Below, one piece after another: positions 9,134 to 18,200 of a DNA stretch of 64,000 bases (the first letter of the stretch is position 1; the number at the start of each line of letters is the position of its first letter). The notes under the pieces were generated by a model. It was not told where the DNA came from, ran no database searches, and saw nothing but the letters and a program-made list of their open reading frames with translations. The position numbers and the translations under genes are program-made. The stretch comes from Bryobacterales bacterium (lineage in GTDB: Bacteria > Acidobacteriota > Terriglobia > Bryobacterales > Bryobacteraceae): assembly GCA_016789785.1 (NCBI GenBank), contig JAEUQE010000002.1, positions 1 through 64,000 on the forward strand. The letters are read 5' to 3'.

Positions 9134-9169
9134 GCGGCTGTCATGGTATCAGATGCGGCTTGGTTGGGA

Positions 9170-11134
9170 TCAGTCAGTCGCGCCAGAGCCCTGTTTCCAT
9201 TGGTCGAAAGCTTCCTGGATGCGGCGCTCGGCGGGCAGCACCGCAAGGGCATTCAGGTAAGCACGTTCGATGTCTTGCGCCGAATGCTCAAGCCATTCGA
9301 GGATTCTTGCGAGGTCGAACCAACACCAAGCGGTTCGCGCGGGCTCATCGCTGAGTGCGATGGCGCGCCGAAGAAGCTCTTCAGCCTCGGTCAGCAACCT
9401 GCGGTTCGTGGGCCGGTCGCGAGGCACGTTGCGCCCGATGTGCATCTTCGTTTGTGCAAACTCCTGAAGGAACTTGGCATCGTGGGACGCGAGTGGCCGC
9501 GCTTGCTCGAAGACGCGATGCGCATCCTCATAGTTGCCCGCCCGCTTGTGGAGGATGGCGATCTGCACGGCGTCACTCTCGGGCGATGGCACCGCGGATA
9601 GAACCTCGTTCGCTTCCTCGGAGCGCCCGGCGTTGATCAGCGCTTCGGCGAAACGGAGGAACGGCATCTGCGTCTGCTCGCTCGTTGGCTGTTGGCGGAA
9701 CGCATGGAACACGTGTGCGGCTCGATGGATATTGCCCGACAAGCCGAGGTACTCAATGAGCTGTCCAGTAAGAGCGCCGGAGGCTGGAAATGCGCGAACC
9801 GCATCCTCGATCCGCTGGATCGCGGAATCCCTGTTGCCGATCGCCCAGAGTTGCGCCGCTTCGCGGATGGCATGGAGTTGGGTGTAGCCGGGATGCGCGG
9901 GTAGCGTGACGCGAAAGTAGTTCTCCGCGAAGTCAATGGCCGGTTCGGGAGACCCGTTCTCGCGCATTCGGCGCCGGATCTTGGCCAGTCCGGTGTTGCG
10001 GCGTTCGGCGAGGCGGAGATCCTTCAGGTACTCGCCGATTCGCTGATTGCGCGCTGGCACGGGAGGCGGGACCGTTTGCCCGTTCAGATGCTCCATACGG
10101 ATGCCAGCTACTGGGCCCGGGTAACTCGTGATCTCCATCCGGTTCGGATAGAGATAGATCTTCACGGGCTCCGGCCATTCCTCCTGGTAGGAGCGATGGT
10201 ACACCGCGTTGACGATCGCCTCTTCCATCGCTTCGTAAGGGTAGGCGACAAAGCGCAGCGCTTCGGCCTTGTTGGGCTGCTTGCGAGTGACTTGGCCCGT
10301 CATCGAATCGAGATAGGAGAGCACCTCGCGGACCTGCGTAGGTAGTGGACCTTTGAAGCTCCGCTCTTCCACGACGTCACCACCAGCGTCGTCTCCGAAA
10401 TGAGCGATATCAATGAATGCCCCGCGAAAGAAACGATGTGGCTGCTCGCTGAACATCAACAGGGCGATGTTTTTCGGCACCTCATGTGCGTTCGTTTTCG
10501 CAATGAGGTCAAGAGTCCGGAAGAGATCCGTGTCGGAGATGGAAGCACGTGCCAGGTCGCTGCGAATGTCGGAAAGGTAGCGCCTCACGAGCGTCGGCGA
10601 GATCTCTTCGACGCCCGCTGTCGTATTGCGGCGCGAGTCGAAGGGCGTACGATTCGTAAGCTCGATCAGTTGGCGCAGCTTCTCGCCACGAGCCTCTTCG
10701 GTTTCCGGTCCCGAGCGCACATAGGGAATCCGCTCTCCTCCCCGCAAATCGCGCGGGGCTTGGTATGGCCGGCTGTCGCCGGCGGGAACACGGATGATCA
10801 AGATGGGGCGGTCCTGGTAGATCTCGGAGAAGCACGCGACGGTGCACACGGGGTCGATGCACGCACATCGGCCGCGAATCTCCCTTTCAATGCGGTCAAT
10901 GTTCAGGCCGCGCAGCCCTCTGGGCGGTAGCACTGGTCGGCCCTGATCATCTTCGTCGACGCCAAGGATGATGTAACCACCGTTGAGATTGAGCAGGTCG
11001 TTCGCGAAAGCGCAGATTGTGCGCATGACGGCGGCTTTGATGTTCTCATCCCAGGTGCCTTTGAACTCAACACGGACATCCTCTACTCGATCCGGGTGTA
11101 GGAGGATATCCAAATTGAATGGCAGTTGGCTCAT
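9170..11134 (-). CDS. Schlafen AlbA_2-type ATP-binding protein with TPR-like C-terminal half
   Basis: This 654-residue cytoplasmic protein opens with an AlbA_2 (Schlafen-like) module at about residues 1-150. Marks are VEFKGTWDENI, ICAFAND and GGYIILGVDEDDQGRP. A second region at about 240-420 resembles the GHKL-like C-terminal ATPase domain of this family (EEAIVNAVYHRSYQEEWPEP, then NRMEITSYPGPV). The last 220 residues are repeated helical pairs of TPR/SEL1 character (ASGALTGQLIEYLG; EEANEVLSAV; AGNYEDAHRVFEQA). Proteins with AlbA_2 plus this ATPase domain are annotated as transcriptional regulators or ATP-dependent effectors, and some act in phage defence. No nuclease, toxin or defence neighbour is visible, so the role is open. 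Confidence 0.82.
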   Translation of the reverse strand: MSQLPFNLDILLHPDRVEDVRVEFKGTWDENIKAAVMRTICAFANDLLNLNGGYIILGVDEDDQGRPVLPPRGLRGLNIDRIEREIRGRCACIDPVCTVACFSEIYQDRPILIIRVPAGDSRPYQAPRDLRGGERIPYVRSGPETEEARGEKLRQLIELTNRTPFDSRRNTTAGVEEISPTLVRRYLSDIRSDLARASISDTDLFRTLDLIAKTNAHEVPKNIALLMFSEQPHRFFRGAFIDIAHFGDDAGGDVVEERSFKGPLPTQVREVLSYLDSMTGQVTRKQPNKAEALRFVAYPYEAMEEAIVNAVYHRSYQEEWPEPVKIYLYPNRMEITSYPGPVAGIRMEHLNGQTVPPPVPARNQRIGEYLKDLRLAERRNTGLAKIRRRMRENGSPEPAIDFAENYFRVTLPAHPGYTQLHAIREAAQLWAIGNRDSAIQRIEDAVRAFPASGALTGQLIEYLGLSGNIHRAAHVFHAFRQQPTSEQTQMPFLRFAEALINAGRSEEANEVLSAVPSPESDAVQIAILHKRAGNYEDAHRVFEQARPLASHDAKFLQEFAQTKMHIGRNVPRDRPTNRRLLTEAEELLRRAIALSDEPARTAWCWFDLARILEWLEHSAQDIERAYLNALAVLPAERRIQEAFDQWKQGSGATD

Positions 11135-11152
11135 GTGCGCGGGAATGAGAAA

Positions 11153-11172
11153 GCGGGCTCCGGCGCGCCCGC
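11153..11172 (-). terminator. Intrinsic terminator of the second receptor gene
   Basis: Read on the minus strand, GCGGGC and GCCCGC pair around an 8-base loop and are followed directly by TTTCTCATT. The hairpin lies 34 bp past the receptor stop and just before the AlbA_2 gene start. Confidence 0.55.
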
Positions 11173-11206
11173 CTCCTCAGACTAACATACCGATGCCGCA
11201 ACGGCC

Positions 11207-14200
11207 TCAGTACACAAACCGCAATCCGAACTGAATGTTGCGCGGATTCCCGCCTGTCACAATCTGGCCGAACAGTGCGTTCGACACATCAAACGTTGCC
11301 CCGCGTGCGTCGAACGCCGGGTTGTTGAACATGTTGTGGAACTCGGCGCGGAACTGAAGATTGAAGCGCTCGCGGAAGCGATTGTTCTTCAGGAACGACG
11401 TATCGAAGTTCACGCGCCCCGGCGTCCGCAGACGAGGCTGCGTCAACGAATCGTTGGGGATCGCGAAGGGTGCGGCTCGTTCGAAAGCCGTAGTGTCGAA
11501 CCAGCGCGTGAGCGACTGCTGGCCATCGCCAAGCACCGGATCCTTCAGCCGGTTCGCGCGTCCGTTGGTGGAAGAAAAGTTGAACAGGTTCGTGCTATCC
11601 GGCGCAGTGATCAGCACCGGCGTGCCCTTCTGGATCACCGTGATGCCACTCACGCTCCATCCGCCCAGCAAATGACGCAGTACGCCTTCATTGGCGAACT
11701 TGCGGTTCTTTCCAAAGGGGAAGTCATAGACGTAGCTGAACACAAGTCTCTGTGGCACATCGTTCGCTTCGAGCGACTTGTTGTAGGTCGCGTCGTAAAG
11801 GTGATTCGATGGGCCAACTACCCACGTATTCGACTGTGTGGTCGACGCCAAGGTCTTCGATACCGTGTACGACCCAGTGAGCGTGAGCCCGTTCGAGTAT
11901 TGCTTCTCAAGACGCAGATAGAAGCTCTGATAGCTCATGTCGGCATAGGGGTCGCGGAAGATCAGCAGATCCAGGAAGTGCGAATAGGGTCGCAGCAGTT
12001 GGCGGCGCTGAATCGTCTGCCCGGAGAGAGCGCCGGTGCGGATCTTTCCGAAATACGGATTCGGCACGGTCTGCAGCAGGGACGATCCAAGCGCTGCATC
12101 CTCGGGACGATTCTGGTTGTGCTGCCGGTTCCAATAGAGGTGCGTGGTCTTCGAACCCACGTATGCGGCTTCCAGCAGCGTATTGCCGCTCAGCATGCGT
12201 TGGATGGAGAAACTCCAGTTGCCGAGATAGGCGTTGGGGTGATTGCGCGTGTCGCCACGCACGTTCTGTCCCGCGAAGTTGGTGGCGCGATCGGGCACGA
12301 CGATGCCGCCCGCAAAAGGATTGGACCAGGAGCCGCCCGTGGGCGGCGTGTTGGGCAGTGTGTTCGGAGGGCCCAGGAATAAAGCGTTCGAGAGGAAACT
12401 GCCATTGCCGAAGTCCGTCGCTGCGGCGTTCACGCCCACATATGTCGCATAGAAGATCGCGGCGCCCGAACGGATCACGGTCTTGCTGTCGAGCTGATAA
12501 GCAAGCCCGATGCGCGGCGAGAAGTTGCGCTTGTTCGGGTCGTTCTGATAACCGCCAGGCTCAATGGGCTTGAATGTTCCCTTCACGCCCGCGACCGGAT
12601 CGATCGCTTCCCAATCGATGTATCCGATTTGGCCAAACTTCTCGGCGTAAGGCGTCGTGTACTCCCACCGGAAGCCGAGATTCAACGTCAGCTTGTCGAA
12701 GATGCGCCAGTCGTCCTGGATGTAGAGGCCGTAATAGCGCTGATAGAGGAACAACGGGCGTGTGATGGTCATCGCGCCGGCCTGCGGAACGCCAAGCAGG
12801 AAGCTCGCGAAACCATGACCGGAATTCAGAGCGGTAGCTGTGGGATCCGGGCCTTGCGTATACACACGATCGAAGATGTACTGCCCGGCGGACTGCTGCG
12901 AATTGTACGCATTGAGTTTGATCAGTTGCAGATCGACGCCGGACTTGATCTTGTGACGGTTGCGGATGAACGTGGTGTGATATTGTGCGTGCCATGTATC
13001 CTGCGGCGTGAGGTTGCGGCCCGTCCCACCGAGTTGATCGAACTCATTGGGCGCTGCACCCGTCACCGCAAGCCCCGCACCTTGCGCGTAAGTCTGAATC
13101 GAAATCTGCGGGAACTGCGGCAACAAAATGTTGCGCGTGACTTCGGGCGAGAAGCCGAGGGATGCATTATCGAAGCCCTCGCTCAAAGGGTGCGAATCGA
13201 ACTGCAGGCGCGTGTAGCTGATGCGGCCTTCACCTAGGATGTTTGGCGTGAACGTCGACGTCAGGCTGATGAGCGCGCTCCGCGTTGGGTTCGAGGAAAG
13301 CCCGCGTGAGGGGAAGCCTGGATTCAGCGCAACCGACGTAGTGTTCTCCTGCTGCCGGCCACCCGTGCGCCCATAGAACCGGTGCTTCGGGCTGATGATG
13401 TGATCGAAGCGCACGAACCAACTGTCCTGGTTCTGAATGCTCTTTCCTGCCAGGAAGAAGTTGTTCACTTGGCCAAAGGCCTCTCCGGCACGATTGGGCT
13501 CGGGCCAGAACGGCGCGACCTTCTGCGAGATCGGATGAATGCGGTTGGCGGGGATGCGGTTACTCGGGAATTGATCGCGAACGAATCGCCCTGGATTGGC
13601 TGGGTCGGGGCGCGTGGTGAGGAAGTCGAAGACCTGCACCTGACGCCCCGTCCGGTCGAGGGTATTCGAAAAGTCGCCCTGCTTCTGCGCGGCGTTGGGC
13701 AGCGATGCGAGCGCTGTGTCCGGGCTGCCTTGGCGCACGGCCTCGTAGGCTCCGTACCAGAACGTGCGGTCGCGAATGATGCGCCCTCCGGCCGTAGCGC
13801 CGTATTCATTGCGTTGGAAAAGATTCTTCGGCACACGGTTGCGATTGTTCGACCACGAGTTCGCGTTGAGGTGATCGTTGCGAAGGAACTCGAACAACAC
13901 GCCATGTAGTTCGTTGGTCCCCGACCTCGTCGCGACGTTGACAATTCCGCCGGCGGCGCGCCCGAACTCGGCGGAGTAAGTCGACGTTTCCACCTTGAAC
14001 TCGCCGACCGCTTCGAGAGGCACCGTGTAGGCGTTGCCGGACTCCGTGCTGCCTCGCGACTCACCGCCGTCAATCAGCACGCCGTTCTGCTGCATCAATC
14101 CGCCGTTGATCTGCGCAGTCGTCGAGACTCCCACAATGTTGCCTCCCGTGCCGCGCTGGCCGTACGACGGAATCACGCCTGGTGCGGTCGCCGCAAGCGC

Positions 14201-14653
14201 CAGCGGATTGCGTCCGAGTAGCGGCAGTTCCACGACCCGGCGCTGCTCGACCACTTTGCCGAGTCCCGAGGTCTGCGCTTCGAGTTGCACCTGCGTCGCC
14301 TGAACTTCCACGGCTTCCGCGACGGATCCGACCTCGAGCGTCAGATTCACGGTCGCAGTCAAGCCAACCGTGAGTCCGAGGTTGGCCACTCGCGCCGGAC
14401 GGAATCCTTGCTTCTCAGCCGATACATCGTACTGGCCCGGAGGCAGTGCCGGAAGATAGTAGATGCCAACAGAGTTCGTCTCGGTCTTGAAGGTGATGTT
14501 GGTTTGTTGGTTCCGGATCGCGACCGCCACGCCCGGAATCACGGCTCCGGTAGTGTCAGCGACCGAGCCGGTGACGGTGGCGCGTTCGCCTTGGCAGAAC
14601 GCGGAAACCGCGATGAGATTGGAAAGAACAGCCAGCCAGAAAAGGGTTCGCAT
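11207..14653 (-). CDS. TonB-dependent receptor, Oar-like, with N-terminal carboxypeptidase-regulatory domain
   Basis: This 1148-residue outer-membrane protein has a signal peptide MRTLFWLAVLSNLIAVSAFC cleaved near residue 20. Residues about 24-105 are the regulatory beta-sandwich (TVTGSVADTTGAVIPGVAVA). The plug at about 110-240 includes LLGRNPLALAATAPGVIP and TYSAEFGRAAGGIVNVATRS. The barrel ends in an aromatic residue (QFGLRFVY), the usual BAM recognition end. The ligand is unknown. It lies downstream of the PPC-repeat protease group on the same strand, so a role in importing peptide products of that protease is possible (inference). Confidence 0.9.
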   Translation of the reverse strand: MRTLFWLAVLSNLIAVSAFCQGERATVTGSVADTTGAVIPGVAVAIRNQQTNITFKTETNSVGIYYLPALPPGQYDVSAEKQGFRPARVANLGLTVGLTATVNLTLEVGSVAEAVEVQATQVQLEAQTSGLGKVVEQRRVVELPLLGRNPLALAATAPGVIPSYGQRGTGGNIVGVSTTAQINGGLMQQNGVLIDGGESRGSTESGNAYTVPLEAVGEFKVETSTYSAEFGRAAGGIVNVATRSGTNELHGVLFEFLRNDHLNANSWSNNRNRVPKNLFQRNEYGATAGGRIIRDRTFWYGAYEAVRQGSPDTALASLPNAAQKQGDFSNTLDRTGRQVQVFDFLTTRPDPANPGRFVRDQFPSNRIPANRIHPISQKVAPFWPEPNRAGEAFGQVNNFFLAGKSIQNQDSWFVRFDHIISPKHRFYGRTGGRQQENTTSVALNPGFPSRGLSSNPTRSALISLTSTFTPNILGEGRISYTRLQFDSHPLSEGFDNASLGFSPEVTRNILLPQFPQISIQTYAQGAGLAVTGAAPNEFDQLGGTGRNLTPQDTWHAQYHTTFIRNRHKIKSGVDLQLIKLNAYNSQQSAGQYIFDRVYTQGPDPTATALNSGHGFASFLLGVPQAGAMTITRPLFLYQRYYGLYIQDDWRIFDKLTLNLGFRWEYTTPYAEKFGQIGYIDWEAIDPVAGVKGTFKPIEPGGYQNDPNKRNFSPRIGLAYQLDSKTVIRSGAAIFYATYVGVNAAATDFGNGSFLSNALFLGPPNTLPNTPPTGGSWSNPFAGGIVVPDRATNFAGQNVRGDTRNHPNAYLGNWSFSIQRMLSGNTLLEAAYVGSKTTHLYWNRQHNQNRPEDAALGSSLLQTVPNPYFGKIRTGALSGQTIQRRQLLRPYSHFLDLLIFRDPYADMSYQSFYLRLEKQYSNGLTLTGSYTVSKTLASTTQSNTWVVGPSNHLYDATYNKSLEANDVPQRLVFSYVYDFPFGKNRKFANEGVLRHLLGGWSVSGITVIQKGTPVLITAPDSTNLFNFSSTNGRANRLKDPVLGDGQQSLTRWFDTTAFERAAPFAIPNDSLTQPRLRTPGRVNFDTSFLKNNRFRERFNLQFRAEFHNMFNNPAFDARGATFDVSNALFGQIVTGGNPRNIQFGLRFVY

Positions 14654-14784
14654 GGAAACGCTACAGGGTCCTTGGGGGGCAACTCTATCAAGGATTTGTC
14701 AAACCTGCAAGCGGAATTTCAACGAACTGGCTAGGATTTGCTCGGATCAGAACATTCGGAGCCCTTGAGCGGCCCGTAGGCGTG

Positions 14785-14804
14785 CCACCACTTACTTCTG
14801 GTGG
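14785..14804. terminator. Weak hairpin at the end of the small secreted paralogue
   Basis: CCACCA and TGGTGG form a 6-bp stem that encloses the TAA stop codon of the 152-residue protein gene. No U-tract follows, so terminator function is tentative. Confidence 0.25.
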
Positions 14805-15250
14805 GATAGCTTCGAGGCCCGGAAAGGCAACGAGGCTGCACGCGCCGCAGCCGTGTACTCCACCAGCAGCGTACTGCCGTCCACGGTGTCGCTCCAAAAG
14901 GTGCGGTCCTGCATTGGTCCCTTGCCAGAGTATGGCCCGTAGCAGCGCTTAGCTTCCTTTTCGCACACGCGGACTCCCGCTGCGCCTGTGTCGAAATCTT
15001 CGAACTGCACCCGCAACGCCTGCGCGCCCGGAGAGTGAACCTCCAGGCGCCATTGCTGCTTGCCATCGGGCAACTTCTTCCATTTCCCTTTCTTCATTGC
15101 GTCCGGCGGCAGGGGCCGGTGGACCCCTGCCACCGCGGGCGAACCCGGTGACTTCAACGTGGCCTGCTCCTCCGGCGTAAGCGGCTTCAGTTTCACTCCG
15201 CCGGAGTAAGCCAGGACGGCGCAAGTGATGAGGATCAGCACGGTCCGCAT
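14792..15250 (-). CDS. Small secreted protein, free-standing paralogue of the adjacent protease's N-terminal module
   Basis: This 152-residue protein has a signal peptide (MRTVLILITCAVLAYSG). The ATG at 15250 is preferred over the GTG immediately before it. Residues about 66-135 align clearly with residues about 108-185 of the neighbouring protease. Shared positions include Q-x-WR-x-x-V-x-SPGA, then x-F-x-DFD-x-G, GPYxGxG, FWSD and VEY. The flanks are unrelated and no catalytic region or PPC repeat is present. It begins one codon after the protease stop (TAAGTGATG), so the two are almost certainly co-translated. The function is unknown. It may be an inhibitor, chaperone or competitor that uses the same partner-binding fold as the protease pro-region (inference). 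Confidence 0.75.
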   Translation of the reverse strand: MRTVLILITCAVLAYSGGVKLKPLTPEEQATLKSPGSPAVAGVHRPLPPDAMKKGKWKKLPDGKQQWRLEVHSPGAQALRVQFEDFDTGAAGVRVCEKEAKRCYGPYSGKGPMQDRTFWSDTVDGSTLLVEYTAAARAASLPFRASKLSHQK

Positions 15251-15253
15251 CAC

Positions 15254-18200
15254 TTACTCCACCCGTGGCGCGCTGTTGTCAGCGGCGCGAACCTTCTTCT
15301 TCTCCAATAGCCCGTTCTCGGACTTCGCACTGCCGGCAACCTTGGCTCGCAGTTGCTCCTTGTGAAGCGTGCCCTTGTCCCAGTGGAAGTAAATTCCGGG
15401 TCTTTCGCGCAGCGAGACTCCGTCGTCCGGAGTTGCTTCGGTGGGTTGGGTGCTGAAGGCGGCCAGGATGGACCCGCCGGCGGGTGCATTCAGACTGAAC
15501 AGGCCCAGCCCGATGTGGTAAGTTCCCGCACGAACCGGTGGCCGGCTCGACGCCGTGATCGAGATCTCTTCGTTGCCGCTGTCAGTTACTGCGCCGTAGT
15601 CAGTGAGCAACGCACCGGCGGAGGTGATCTCCGGTGGCGCGCCGAAACGGACAAACAGATCCACGTCCGTGGCCGGCGAATCGGATTTCACCGTAACATC
15701 CAACCGGGTAACTCCCTCCGGGACACTGATCTGGAATCCGTCGCGCGCGGCGAAGAGCGTTGGCGACGGAACCGCGGGCAGCCGGAACAGCACGGGTGTT
15801 CCGTTGTTGAGCACCGTACCCGAGGTAACGTTGAACGTCGTACGCTCCACAGTCGCCGTGATCGTGCCACTCGATGGCAGATTCCGTGTGAAGACACCAA
15901 TGCTGATGAAGTAAGATCCGGGCCTAAGCGGCGGCTGGCTGCGTAAGTCAATCGTAAGTGTTTCATCGCCGAAACGCGAAGTCGCGGCATAGTCGGCTAC
16001 CACGTTGCCCTGGCCGTCCACTTCCGTGTCCGCGCCGGCCCGTACGAACAGGTCGGTGTCTACGCCAGGATCATCGGCCTTCATTTGAATGGTCAGCCGG
16101 GTGGCTCCCTGCGGCACGTCGATGCGGAAACTCCGGTTCCCGAAGAAAAGCGTGTTCTCCGTCACGGCCGGGAGCGCGAACTTGACGCCCACACCCGAGG
16201 TGAGAACCGTAAGGGCCGAAGGCGTTGGGGCCGCGGGTGCCGTGGATACCGTCGCTGTCAGTGAGCCGTTAATTTCGGCATCTTTGGTGAACTGGCCGAG
16301 TGCGATAAAGTAAGTGCCGGCCCTCAATTGTGGCGACGATGTCGGCAGAATCACCATCGTGGCAGTGCCACCCGGTGCCTCAATGAGGTGGTCGGCCACT
16401 GCAACTCCATCATTGATCGAGACGTCCTGTCCGAACCGCGCATACAGATCCATATCGGCCGGGCCGGACGCCGTCGTTGAGGTCATGCGGATTTCGAGGC
16501 GGCTTGCGCCCTGCGGAACCTGAATGCGGAATCCTCGATTCCCCGCCACCAGCGTACCTGAACTTACTGCGGGCAGGCGGAACGGCGCCGAAACGCCGCT
16601 GGTAAGCGTAACTGGTCCGGTCGTGGTGGGAGGAGGCGCGGTACCCGTGGTTACGGTTGCTGTCACTGTACACTGGACCACCACGCCTGGACTAAATAGT
16701 CCGAACCCGATAAAGTAAGTGCCGGGCTGAAGTGCGGTCCCCGTGATCACAATGTCCTCGGTCCCGTCCGGGCGCTCGGAGCGGGCATCCGCGACTATCC
16801 GTCCGCCATCCAGACCGATATCCTGGCCCGCCCGCGCGTACAGGTCTACATCCGCGTCGGCGGGTGTCGTACGCAGCGAAATCTGCAGCCTTGTGGCGTT
16901 CTGCGGCACGGTGATCGTGAAGCCGCTGTTCGCGCCACGGAAGAGAGCGCCACCCGTCACCGGGCCGATGTTGAAACTGCGAGGTTGGCCCGAAACCAGC
17001 ACGTTCGATGGCGCGGTGGGGCCGGTGGTCCCTGTGCTGACGGTGGCAGTAAGTGTAACCTGAATGCTGCGATTTGGCGTAAATACACCGAGAGCGATGT
17101 AGTAAGTGCCAGCCGCAAGCTGCGGAGGTGTGAGGATAATCGACTCATTCGAATCACCGTCGCGGTCCGACCTGAAATCCGCCACCACCCGCCCATTCTC
17201 GAGTGTCACGTTCTGGTCCCGGCGGATGTAGAGATCCACGTCGGCTTCCGGTGTCGGTGAGCGGAGAGTTACTTCCAACCGTGTGGCTCCTTGCGGCACA
17301 GTGATGGTGAAGCTGCTCGCGCCCGCAATGAGGGTCGGGCCGTTTACCGGAGAAAGCGTAAGTGACCTCGGCTCGCTCGAAACGAGTGGGTTCTGCGCTC
17401 CTGAGGGTGGAGCCGTGCTCCCGCCCACAACCGTCGCGGTCAAGCTAACCTGAATCGGCGTATTCCGCGTATAGACGCCAAAGGCGATAAAATAAGTCCC
17501 CGGCTGCAATTGGGGTTGCGAGATTACAATCGACTCGTTGGAATCGCCCTCGCGCTCGGAGAGGAAGTCGGCAACCACGAAGCGGCCATCCAATCCGACG
17601 TCCTGATTGCGCCGGATATAGAGATCGACGTCGGCATTGAGCGTGATCGCGCGCATGTCCACTTCCAGCCGCGTCGCCCCCTGCGGCACGGTGATCGTGA
17701 GGCTGGCAGGTCCGTTGAACAGCGTGGCTCCCTGCACCGCGGGGAAATTGATATTGCGCGCGACACCCGACGTGAGCGTCTGACCGGTGGTGGGCGGAGG
17801 CTGCGTAGTACCCGCCGTTACGGTGGCCGTCAATGTCGCGCGAATCTCCACACCCGGCGTGAACACACCCAGCGCAATAAACCAGTTGCCCGCGCGAAGG
17901 TTCGTACCCGTGATTACGATCTGCTCGTCGCCCGTGGTCCCCTCCGAGCGGAAATCAGCCACCGCGCGCGCACCATCCAGCGCCACGTCTTGCCCGAAGC
18001 GCGCGAACAAATCGAGATCCGCGTTCGGCGTCGAAGTCCTCAGCGTGACCTCCAGCCGTGTCGCGCCCGCGGGCACATTGATCGTGAAACCGTTGGTCCC
18101 GTTCAGTAGCCGTGCCGAGGTCACCGGTGGGATGGTGATGCTGCGGGCCTGCCCCGATACCAAGGCTCCCCCGGCAGGCAGGTTCGTGGCCGGCGGAGGG

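Noticed and set aside
15440..18180. CRISPR or DNA-level satellite array
   Set aside because: The periodicity of about 390 bp is in frame and explained by the PPC-like protein domains.
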